From Verrucomicrobiota bacterium (GTDB lineage: Bacteria > Verrucomicrobiota > Lentisphaeria > Oligosphaerales > JAFGRS01): 9,188 nt of DNA. Made by a program: the position numbers and the translations under genes. Position 1 is the first letter of the stretch. Each line of letters starts with the position of its first letter. Shown one piece after another: positions 1 to 5,878 of the stretch. The stretch is from assembly GCA_019136035.1 (NCBI GenBank), contig JAGVUW010000155.1, positions 1 through 9,188 of the forward strand, in the 5' to 3' direction. Under the pieces are notes generated by a model that worked only from the letters and a program-made list of their open reading frames with translations, ran no database searches and was not told the DNA's origin.

Positions 1-133
1 AGGCGGTGCGGGGATCGGGGAAAGCGCCGGTCAGATGAGAACGGTACCGTTCCCACGCAGCACGAGGGTTGCGTCGGTCGGATCGCCAGGGGCCGGCGCT
101 GCTGTCCCGGGGGGATGCGGACGAAGATCGTGC

Positions 134-178
134 CGCAAAGAGGCGCAAGAGACGCAAGAAGGAGAAGGGGAAGGAGAA
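134..178. repeat. Degenerate CGCAAGAG-type short tandem repeat running into a polypurine tract
   Basis: Three tandem units of 9-10 bp begin CGCAA: CGCAAAGAGG (134-143), CGCAAGAGA (144-152) and CGCAAGAAGG (153-162). A pure A/G run continues to 178. In one plus frame this encodes a run of Lys and Arg, so the 3' end of a basic protein tail is an alternative to an intergenic repeat. There is no clean ORF around it. Confidence 0.5.
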
Positions 179-262
179 CGCCTCCACAGCGGGAACCCCG
201 GCGCGCCGGCCGTGTCAATCCCCGTAGAAAGTGGTCGTCAGCAGTAGGGTGCAGGGGTTGAC

Positions 263-345
263 TGGGCTGACGATCACCGGGGCTGACAAGGTCAGCCCAC
301 ATAAGCCCGGCTGGGTGGTGACGATGAAGCCATCCAACCGGGCTT
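263..345. repeat. Cluster of strong inverted repeats with mutually exclusive pairing
   Basis: GGGCTGAC occurs twice (264-271 and 280-287), and both copies can pair perfectly with the single GTCAGCCC at 291-298. The distal copy extends to 9 bp (263-271 with 291-299). Only one pairing can form at a time. Immediately downstream is a long hairpin: AAGCCCGG (303-310) pairs with CCGGGCTT (338-345), continued inward past one mismatch by TGGGTGG with CCATCCA (one G-U), around an 11-nt loop. It lies 115 nt upstream of crcB. It does not match the fluoride riboswitch core. A regulatory leader, a terminator of an upstream unit or a relic repeat are all possible. Confidence 0.55.
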
Positions 346-460
346 CTCCTTTCCTGGGCCTGTCTCGGTGCGGGGGCGCCGTCGACTGGCGGCGCGGCGG
401 CCGGGAGGGCATGGTACGGGACGGCGTGCGCATGGTGGATCCCGGTGGAGGCAGTCAGCG

Positions 461-874
461 ATGTCGAAGGCGGTATGGGCGGCGGTGCTGGTCGGCGTGG
501 GCGGCAGCCTCGGCTGCATGGCGCGTTACGGTCTCAGCCTGGCGGGGGCGCGGCTGCTGCCCGGGTGGCCTCTGGGGACCTTCGCGGCCAACTGCCTCGG
601 CTGCCTGCTGATGGGCCTGGTCACCGAGCTGGCCGGGCATGGCTCGGCTCTGTCGCCCGAGGCGCGTCTGGTCCTGGCCACCGGCTTCTGCGGCGGCTTC
701 ACGACGATGTCCGCGATGGTCGCCGATGCCGGGCGCATGCTGGAGTCCGGCCATCTGATGCAGGCGGCGTGGTACCTCGGCCTGACCCTGGCCGGCTCGG
801 CGCTGGCCTTCGCCCTCGGCACGGCGGCGGTGCGCCTGGCGCTGCGCTGGAGCGGTGTCGGTGCCGGGGCCTGA
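461..874 (+). CDS. crcB: CrcB/Fluc fluoride ion channel
   Basis: This is a 137-aa inner-membrane protein of the CrcB (Fluc) family, which forms dual-topology dimeric channels that export fluoride. Four hydrophobic helices are visible. Family motifs are GGSLGCMARY near the N-terminus, GTFAANCLGCLLMG in helix 2 with the conserved Asn, and GFCGGFTTMSAM in the broken helix 3, where the fluoride-lining Phe box lies. The usual second Phe of GGFTTFS is Met here. Length is normal for the family (about 120-140 aa). The ATG at 461 was chosen over in-frame upstream starts because the protein aligns from it and GGTGGAG (444-450) lies 10 nt before it. It stands alone, converging with glcD 12 nt downstream. 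No fluoride riboswitch was recognised upstream. Confidence 0.93.
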   Translation: MSKAVWAAVLVGVGGSLGCMARYGLSLAGARLLPGWPLGTFAANCLGCLLMGLVTELAGHGSALSPEARLVLATGFCGGFTTMSAMVADAGRMLESGHLMQAAWYLGLTLAGSALAFALGTAAVRLALRWSGVGAGA

Positions 875-890
875 GCGGTCGCCGGCTCAG
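871..890. terminator. Short hairpin spanning both convergent stop codons
   Basis: CTGAGC (871-876) pairs with GCTCAG (885-890), with two further G-C pairs inside after a one-base bulge. The TGA of crcB (872-874) lies in one arm and the TGA of glcD (887-889, minus strand) in the other. Only 12 nt separate the two genes, so this is the only inverted repeat between them. No U-run follows on either strand, so intrinsic termination is uncertain. Confidence 0.35.
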
Positions 891-2317
891 CCCTCGGGGT
901 CGACGATCTTGCCGGGGTTCATGATGTTCAGCGGGTCGAGGGCGCGCTTGATGGCGCGCGTCATGGCGAGCGTGCCGGCATCGAGGACGAGGGGGAGGTA
1001 GGCCTTGCGCTTACAGCCGATGCCGTGCTCGCCGGAGATGCGTCCGCCGAGCCGGGCGGTCTCGCGGTAGAGGTCGGTGAGGAGCCGCGGCAGGGTCTCG
1101 CGCCAGCGTTCGAGGGTCCACCCGGGGTTCATGACCGGGGTGGCGTGGAGGTTGCCATCGCCGGCGTGGCCGTAGCAGGGTATGGGGACGCCGTAGGTTG
1201 CCGAGAGGCGCTCGACGGCCTCGACCATGGCCGGTATGGCCGCGATCGGTACGACGATGTCCTCGAGGCTCTGGTGCGGGCTGAAGACCTTGAAGGCCTC
1301 GGCGACGTTGCGGCGTATGCGCCAGAGTCGTTCCGAGGTAGTGCGGTTATCGGCGACGTAGATCTCGACGGCCCCGGCGGCTTCGCAGGCCTCGCCGATG
1401 CGCTCGTAGTCGTCGACGATGCGTTCGGGGTCGTTGCCGTCGACGGTGATGAGGAGCATGGCGCCGGCATCGGCGCAGGGCAGGCTCTCGTTGAGGTAGC
1501 GGCAGGACGCCTGCAGGCTGGTGCGGTCCATGAACTCGATGGCGGTGGGGATGATGCCGGTGCGGGTCATCAGCCGCGGCACCGCGCCGATCGCCTCGCG
1601 CGGGCTGCGGAAAAGGCACAGAAGGTCGGCGCTGGCACGCGGCAGGGGCAGGAGCTTGAGGATGACCCGCGTGATGATGCCCAGAGTGCCCTCGGAGCCG
1701 ACCATGAGCTGCAGGAGGTTCAGGCCGGTGACATCCTTGACCAGCTTGCCGCCGAGACAGAGCAGCTCACCGCTGGGCGCGACCACATCGAGTCCCATGA
1801 CGTAGCGGCCGGTGACGCCGTACTTGACGGCCTTGCCGCCGCCGGCGTTCTCGGCGACATTGCCGCCGATGCAGCAGGTCTCCAGGCTCATCGGGTAGCC
1901 GGCGTAGAAGAGCCCATGCGGCCGTAGCGCCTCGTTGATCTCGCTGGTGACGACGCCGGGTTCGACGACGACCATGAGGTTCTCGGTGTCGATCTCCAGG
2001 ATGCGGTTCATGCGGCCGAGGTCGACGACGATGCCGCCGTGGATGGGTATGGCGCCGCCGGAGAGGCCGCTGCCGGCGCCGCGCGGGGTGATCGGCAGGC
2101 GGTGCGCCACGGCCAGGCGCACGATGGCCTGAACCTCGTCGGCCGAGCCGGGACGCACCGCCAGCTCCGGCGGCCGGGCGCCATCGGCCTCGACCGACTC
2201 GTCACGGCCGTAGGGCGCCAGGCGCTCGGGCTCGGCGTAGACGACGTGGTGTGCCCCGACGATGTCGGCGATCGCGCCGGCGATGGCGGGTGTGACCGTG
2301 CCATAGGCCGTGTTCAC
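887..2317 (-). CDS. FAD-linked 2-hydroxyacid (D-lactate/glycolate-type) dehydrogenase, GlcD family
   Basis: The 476-aa flavoprotein has full family length. A PCMH-type FAD-binding domain spans about residues 50-190: PRGAGSGLSGG at 78-88, then IGGNVAENAGGGKAVKYG. The C-terminal FAD-oxidase domain carries HAGDGNLH (384-391), SGEHGIG (428-434) and the closing NIMNPGK. The two His-containing motifs supply the metal site and active-site base in this family. The predicted reaction is oxidation of a 2-hydroxyacid, likely D-lactate or glycolate, to the 2-oxoacid. It starts with GTG at 2317, overlapping the etfA stop as GTGA, with GGGAGGG 8 nt upstream, so translational coupling is likely. No GlcE or GlcF iron-sulfur partner is adjacent. 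The Etf pair upstream is the probable electron partner, as in LctD of Acetobacterium woodii. Substrate is inferred; other hydroxyacids are possible. Confidence 0.9.
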   Translation of the reverse strand: MNTAYGTVTPAIAGAIADIVGAHHVVYAEPERLAPYGRDESVEADGARPPELAVRPGSADEVQAIVRLAVAHRLPITPRGAGSGLSGGAIPIHGGIVVDLGRMNRILEIDTENLMVVVEPGVVTSEINEALRPHGLFYAGYPMSLETCCIGGNVAENAGGGKAVKYGVTGRYVMGLDVVAPSGELLCLGGKLVKDVTGLNLLQLMVGSEGTLGIITRVILKLLPLPRASADLLCLFRSPREAIGAVPRLMTRTGIIPTAIEFMDRTSLQASCRYLNESLPCADAGAMLLITVDGNDPERIVDDYERIGEACEAAGAVEIYVADNRTTSERLWRIRRNVAEAFKVFSPHQSLEDIVVPIAAIPAMVEAVERLSATYGVPIPCYGHAGDGNLHATPVMNPGWTLERWRETLPRLLTDLYRETARLGGRISGEHGIGCKRKAYLPLVLDAGTLAMTRAIKRALDPLNIMNPGKIVDPEG

Positions 2318-3375
2318 GCGGCGGGCCCTCCCTGGTTGCCCTGGCCGCCGTGGTCGCCGTCGCCGCCCCGGCCCCGGCGTGCCTGCTGCAGCCTGGCGGT
2401 GAGCACGGGCAGGACCTCGAAGAGATCCCCGACGATGGCCAGGTCGGCCACCTTCAGAATCTGCGCCTCCGGGTCATTGTTGATCGCCAGGATGGTCTCG
2501 CTGGTCTGCATGCCGGCGAGGTGCTGGACCGACCCCGAGAGCCCGACCGCGACGTAGAGCCGCGGCGAGACGGTCTTGCCGGAGAGCCCGACCTGGTGCG
2601 GGTAGTCGAGCCAGCCGCGGTCGACGACATCGCGGCTGGCGCCGAGGGCGGCATCGAGGCTCTCAGCCAGGGCTCGCGCCAGGCCGAGGTTGTCGGCCTT
2701 GCGGATGCCGCGGCCGACCCCGACCACCACCTCGGCGTCCTGGAGCGCCCGCGACTCGGTCGAGGGGATATGCTCGAGGTGCCGCACGCGGCTGCGCAGG
2801 AGGTCCTCCCCTGGCCGCAGCCTCTCCAGGGTGCCCTGCCGGTGCGGGTCCGGCACCGGCAGCGGCGTCGCGTGCGGCCGGACGGTGGCCATCTGCGGGC
2901 GATGACGCGGGGTGCGGATGGTCGCCAGGATGTGGCCGCCGATGGCCGGGCGGGTCTGCAGGAGGTCGCCGGTCGCCGGGTCGATGGCGAGGTCGGTGCA
3001 ATCGGCGGTCAGGCCGGTGCGCAGCAGGACCGCGAGGTAGGGCATGACGGTGCGTCCGGTGCTGGTCGCCGCCGCCAGCAGGATCTGCGGCTGACGTTCG
3101 CGCACCTGCGCCGCCAGGCAGGCCGCCCAGGGCTCGACGGTGAAGGGCGCCAGGGCTTCGTGTTCCAGTGCCAGGACGCCGTCGGCGCCGGCGGCGATGA
3201 GGCTCTGCAGGGCCTCGTCCGGGAGGCTCGGCCCCGGCAGGACGGCCCACAGGGGCGCGGAGAGCGCCGTCGCCAGGGCGCGCCCGCGGGCGATGAGTTC
3301 GTAGCTGACCCGCGCCGGGCGGCCGTCGGCCGGCTCGGCGAGGACCCACACGGGTGCCATGCTGGCTGGTGGCAT
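2314..3375 (-). CDS. etfA: Electron transfer flavoprotein alpha subunit
   Basis: The 353-aa EtfA forms a cytoplasmic heterodimer with EtfB. The N-terminal domain contains GRTVMPYLAVLLRTGLTADC and the RPAIGGHILATI/RPQMATVRP segment common in clostridial-type EtfA. The C-terminal FAD domain (about 205-330) has GRGI, SRDVVDRGWLDYPHQVGLSG, GLSGSVQHLAGM, AINNDPEAQILKVAD and VGDLFEVLP. There is no ferredoxin-like Cys cluster at the N-terminus; only two Cys are present. The last 20 or so residues are an odd Gly/Arg/Gln-rich tail (about 333-353) beyond the usual end, coded by the region just upstream of glcD. The ATG at 3375 lies 1 nt after the etfB stop with GAGGG 10 nt upstream; the in-frame ATG at 3360 has no such site. 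Confidence 0.95.
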   Translation of the reverse strand: MPPASMAPVWVLAEPADGRPARVSYELIARGRALATALSAPLWAVLPGPSLPDEALQSLIAAGADGVLALEHEALAPFTVEPWAACLAAQVRERQPQILLAAATSTGRTVMPYLAVLLRTGLTADCTDLAIDPATGDLLQTRPAIGGHILATIRTPRHRPQMATVRPHATPLPVPDPHRQGTLERLRPGEDLLRSRVRHLEHIPSTESRALQDAEVVVGVGRGIRKADNLGLARALAESLDAALGASRDVVDRGWLDYPHQVGLSGKTVSPRLYVAVGLSGSVQHLAGMQTSETILAINNDPEAQILKVADLAIVGDLFEVLPVLTARLQQARRGRGGDGDHGGQGNQGGPAA

Positions 3376-3376
3376 A

Positions 3377-4183
3377 TCAGAGCAGCCCTCGCGCGTTGAG
3401 CACCGCCACGACGCGGTCGGCGGCCGCCTCCAGATCCGCGCTGTCGCGGATGGTCAGGCGTTCGCAGGTGCGGCCGAGGCGCGGGCGGAAGATGCGTTCG
3501 ACGCGCGTCGGCGAGCCCTTGAGGCCGAGGTCCTCGGCGGGGAGGCCCAGATCGGCAGCGGTCCAGACGGCCACCTCGGCGCGACGGGCACGCTGCTTGC
3601 CGCGCAGGGTCGGCAGGCGCGGTTCGGCCAGTTCCTTCACGACCGTGACCACGGCGGGCAGGTCGGCCTCGAGACGCTCGCGGCCGGTCTCGACGAGGCG
3701 CTCCACCCGGCACTGCGCCGGCGGCTGCAGGGCCAGTCGCGAGACGTAGGTCAGCACCGGCAGGCCGAGGAAGGCCGCCAGGCCGGGGCCGACCTGGCCG
3801 GTGTCGCCGTCGGTGGCGCGTTCGCCGCAGAGGATCAGGTCGACCGGCCAGAGGCGGCGCACCGCCGCGGCCAGGACATTCGCCGTCGACCAGGTGTCGG
3901 CGCCGGCAAAGGCGCGGTCGGTGAGCAGCACGGCGCGGTCGGCGCCCATGGCCAGGACTTCGCGCAGGGCCACCTCGGCCCGCGGCGGGCCCATGCTGAG
4001 CGCCACCACCTCGATGGTGCCGTCGGGGGCGGCCTCGCGCAGGCGCAGGGCCGCCTCGACGGCATAGAGGTCCAGGGGGTTGACGATGGCATCGACGCCG
4101 TCGCGGACCATCGTCCCGGTCGTCTCGTCCATGCGGACGGCGGTGGTTTCGGGCACCTGCTTGATCGGCACCACAAGGCGCAT
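3377..4183 (-). CDS. etfB: Electron transfer flavoprotein beta subunit, bifurcating-type signature
   Basis: The 268-aa EtfB is the first gene of the operon. It begins MRLVVPIKQVPETTAV and has a TGTMVRDGVDAIVNPLD segment, DRAFAGADTWSTA, GERATDGDTGQVGP (121-133) and GLKGSPTRV. The DGDTxQVGP and GLKGSPT forms are typical of EtfB proteins that bind a second FAD and NAD(H) for flavin-based electron bifurcation. Non-bifurcating mitochondrial/Paracoccus EtfB has IDDD or IDND and TGQM at this place. This assignment rests on motif memory, not an alignment. The start at 4183 has TAGGAG (4191-4196) 7 nt before it. The open frame continues upstream to 4573 but the extension matches nothing in the family and crosses the promoter region, so it was dropped. 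Confidence 0.95.
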   Translation of the reverse strand: MRLVVPIKQVPETTAVRMDETTGTMVRDGVDAIVNPLDLYAVEAALRLREAAPDGTIEVVALSMGPPRAEVALREVLAMGADRAVLLTDRAFAGADTWSTANVLAAAVRRLWPVDLILCGERATDGDTGQVGPGLAAFLGLPVLTYVSRLALQPPAQCRVERLVETGRERLEADLPAVVTVVKELAEPRLPTLRGKQRARRAEVAVWTAADLGLPAEDLGLKGSPTRVERIFRPRLGRTCERLTIRDSADLEAAADRVVAVLNARGLL

Positions 4184-4229
4184 ACGGCGGCTCCTAGACG
4201 TCGGTGCGGCCCGGTCGGGCCATCGCCGC

Positions 4230-4257
4230 AATCTGGCGGATCCGCGGCAATTGTCAA
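4230..4257 (-). promoter_or_regulatory. Candidate sigma70-type promoter for the etfB-etfA-glcD operon
   Basis: On the minus strand a perfect TTGACA (4257-4252) is followed after 16 nt by CAGATT (4235-4230), which matches the -10 consensus at three of six positions. It lies about 47 nt upstream of the etfB ATG. The -35 is unusually good for such GC-rich DNA; the -10 is weak. Confidence 0.4.
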
Positions 4258-4260
4258 CCA

Positions 4261-4298
4261 ACCGGCTGAGGGCGCCTGTCAGGGCGCCCTCAGCCGGT
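4261..4298. repeat. Perfect 38-bp palindrome upstream of etfB
   Basis: ACCGGCTGAGGGCGCC (4261-4276) and its exact reverse complement (4283-4298) flank a 6-nt loop TGTCAG. It begins 3 bp from the TTGACA of the etf promoter and ends 8 bp before a weak promoter-like element facing right. No T-run follows on either strand. It could be an operator shared by divergent promoters or a stable RNA hairpin/terminator left from an older gene. Confidence 0.8.
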
Positions 4299-4306
4299 GT
4301 TGTGCC

Positions 4307-4335
4307 TTGAACCCCAGAGGGTGTGATGGTAATCT
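4307..4335 (+). promoter_or_regulatory. Weak promoter-like element facing the hydrolase pseudogene
   Basis: TTGAAC (4307-4312) and TAATCT (4330-4335) are separated by 17 nt on the plus strand. The match is modest. Its place just beyond the palindrome, pointing at the decayed hydrolase gene, is the main support. Confidence 0.25.
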
Positions 4336-4457
4336 CTGCGAGACACGTGGAACTCGGGGGCTGTGCGCCCGGTTGTGATGCTGAGTCTGTCTGGGTAGCG
4401 TGCTCTATGATCCTCCTGTCGTCAGATCCGGTCTGCGATGCGGCGTACCCGTCGGGG

Positions 4458-4879
4458 ATGCTCCGGCTGCGGTATGAGAGCGCCGTGGACGGCGTGCGGG
4501 ACTGGGCCCTGTTTCGCCCGGGGGACACCCGCCGGAACACGATCGTCTGGACTATGCCAGGAACAGCCCGCATCCGGTGCTGCAGAATCTCGCTCGCGTC
4601 GTCTTCGCCGCCTACGGCGGGAGTCCGGAGGAGAAGCCCGAGCTGTACGAGGCGCGCTCGGTCCTACGGCACGCCGACAGGCTGACCATGCCGGTCGTCC
4701 TGACCATGGGTGAGAACGACGCGCTGATACCGGTCAGGGAGACCCGGAAGATCGCGGCGGCCATGGCGGGCCGCGAGACCTTCGTCTACCACGAGGTCCG
4801 CGGTGGCGATCACGACGCCGCGCTCTGGGTCGACGTCGACCTCGAGACGCTGCGGATCCGCGAAGCGCCGCGGTCGTAG
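4458..4879 (+). pseudogene. Remnant of an alpha/beta hydrolase gene with its middle deleted
   Basis: Two pieces of one protein survive. The first (from ATG 4458, frame 3) reads MLRLRYESAVDGVRDWALF, resembling the N-terminal strand region of an alpha/beta hydrolase, and ends near 4540. The second (frame 2, from about 4541 to the TAG at 4877-4879) begins DRLDYARNSPHPVLQNLARV and includes LTMPVVLTMGENDALIP and GGDHDAAL, the usual places of the catalytic Asp and His. The nucleophile elbow (GxSxG) and the core strands between are absent, and the frame changes at the junction. About 140 codons remain of a family usually near 300. A short functional protein from the second piece (GTG at 4577) is formally possible but would lack the nucleophile. 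Confidence 0.75.
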
Positions 4880-5032
4880 GAGAGGGGCTGGGGAGACCTC
4901 GTACGAGCCGGGTCGACGTCGGTGTGCTGTTGACGCCATTGCGACTCGTGGACGCGTTCGCGTCTGTGGACACTCGCGGTCCAGGGCACATGGCGAGCGA
5001 TGTTCCGCCTTACGACGCCGGGTTGCCTGGGA

Positions 5033-5061
5033 TAGCCGGGGCTGGATTGGGGCGCTATACT
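5033..5061 (+). promoter_or_regulatory. Candidate promoter for the 74-aa gene/tadA/nuclease set
   Basis: TATACT (5056-5061) is a five-of-six match to the -10 consensus and stands out in GC-rich surroundings. A 17-nt spacer places TAGCCG (5033-5038), a three-of-six match, at -35. It lies about 60 nt ahead of the first gene of the overlapping set. Confidence 0.4.
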
Positions 5062-5089
5062 GGCCGTTGCGGTCGGGAGGGTGCCGGGC

Positions 5090-5117
5090 CCGTGCCGCTG
5101 GCGGGCAGGCGGCACGG
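5090..5117 (+). promoter_or_regulatory. Leader hairpin just before the start of the 74-aa gene
   Basis: CCGTGCCGC (5090-5098) pairs perfectly with GCGGCACGG (5109-5117) around a 10-nt loop, ending 6 nt before the ATG at 5124. The only purine-rich sequence that could act as ribosome binding site (GCAGGCGG) is in the loop and 3' arm, so folding would hide it. Confidence 0.4.
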
Positions 5118-5123
5118 CTGGGC

Positions 5124-5348
5124 ATGAGCATGGCATTGACTCCACCCAAGACAGGGCAGGAACTCCTGGATCTCTACGCGGCGGACCTGCGCAGTCACCT
5201 CCTCGAGGTGGCAGCCGGCTTCGACCGCATCGAGCGTGCCGGCGGCGCGGACGCGTCGCGTCTGGCGCGTCTGCGTCAGGCGGCGGCGATTGCCGTCGAC
5301 AGCCGGCCCGAGCGGGCGCGGCGGCTCCTCGAGGAGCTCTCCGAGTGA
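5124..5348 (+). CDS. Small helical protein of unknown function, coupled to tadA
   Basis: The 74-aa product is not recognised. It is rich in Ala, Arg, Leu and Glu with regular hydrophobic spacing and predicts as two or three helices with no membrane segment, signal peptide, Cys cluster or catalytic motif. Composition and third-position GC match the neighbours. The gene overlaps tadA by 4 nt (GTGA), which argues that it is really translated. The start is uncertain: ATG 5124 or ATG 5130, neither with a strong ribosome binding site. It may be a coiled-coil or regulatory partner; no function is claimed. Confidence 0.7.
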   Translation: MSMALTPPKTGQELLDLYAADLRSHLLEVAAGFDRIERAGGADASRLARLRQAAAIAVDSRPERARRLLEELSE

Positions 5349-5878
5349 GCGGCGCGGACGACCACGAGCCGGTGCTGCGCCGGGCCGACCTCAGTGACGA
5401 GGGCGCCATGCGTCTGGCGCTGCGTCTGGCGGAGCAGGCCGAGGGCAGCGGCGAGGTCCCCGTCGGCGCGGTCGTCATCGGCCAGGGCCGCGTCCTGGCG
5501 CGGGCCTGCAATCAGGTCGAGATGCTCCACGACGCCACCGCGCACGCCGAGATGATCGCCCTGACGCAGGCCTCCGCGGCGCTGGGCGACTGGCGTCTGA
5601 ATGAGTGCACTCTGGTGGTGACCAAGGAGCCGTGCGCCATGTGCGCCGGTGCCATGGTCAACGCTCGTCTGGGGCGCCTGGTCTTCGGCTGTGCGGATCC
5701 GCGCATGGGCGCCGCCGGCAGCGCCCTGAGCATCACGGATCACCCGGGGATGCTGCATCGCGTCGAGGTCCGCGGCGGCGTCCTGGCCGGTGAGTGCCAG
5801 GCGATGCTGCAGGCCTTCTTCCGTCGGCGTCGCCAGGAGGAAAAGGACACCCGGGCCCATGGCCAGACTCTCGAATGA
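5345..5878 (+). CDS. tadA: tRNA-specific adenosine deaminase TadA
   Basis: The 177-aa cytidine-deaminase-fold enzyme converts A34 to inosine in the wobble position of tRNA-Arg(ACG). The zinc site is complete: HAE (His67, Glu69 as proton shuttle) and PCAMC (Cys97, Cys100). GEVPVGAVV and the MVNARLGRLVFGCADPRMGAAGS segment are family-typical. The GTG at 5345 overlaps the stop of the upstream gene; the core motif MRLALRLAEQA begins 21 codons later at ATG 5408, so a shorter start is possible. About 20 residues of Arg/Lys/Glu-rich tail follow the domain and overlap the start of the downstream nuclease gene by 20 nt. Confidence 0.95.
   Translation: MSGADDHEPVLRRADLSDEGAMRLALRLAEQAEGSGEVPVGAVVIGQGRVLARACNQVEMLHDATAHAEMIALTQASAALGDWRLNECTLVVTKEPCAMCAGAMVNARLGRLVFGCADPRMGAAGSALSITDHPGMLHRVEVRGGVLAGECQAMLQAFFRRRRQEEKDTRAHGQTLE

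Larger units (their letters stand above)
1..460. other. Gene-poor left edge with repeats and hairpins, no convincing CDS
   Basis: No reading frame here gives a recognisable protein. Plus-frame 3 is closed by a TGA at 36-38, so a short 3' end of a gene starting left of the window is possible but unsupported. A purine-rich K/R-coding patch (134-178) and several strong inverted repeats (263-345) lie in it and are listed separately. A minus-strand frame ending at 215 reads like a beta-strand-rich protein tail ending in TTTFYGD, but it has no recognisable start or domain. The last stretch (346-460) is the untranslated leader of crcB. Confidence 0.5.

Noticed and set aside
215..433. Minus-strand gene end reading ...LTLSAPVIVSPVNPCTLLLTTTFYGD
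   Set aside because: It looks faintly like a beta-sandwich protein tail, but most of it is formed by the inverted repeats and there is no domain or plausible start.
1..460. Fluoride riboswitch upstream of crcB
   Set aside because: The conserved GGNGAUGG and CUGAUG-type core and its pseudoknot could not be found; the hairpins present have a different arrangement.
2350..3399. Long plus-strand open frame (349 codons) opposite etfA
   Set aside because: An antisense shadow caused by high GC; the sequence is low-complexity Gly/Ala/Arg/Asp and etfA is certain.
4184..4573. N-terminal extension of EtfB
   Set aside because: The frame stays open, but the extension has no family similarity and runs through the ribosome binding site, promoter and palindrome.
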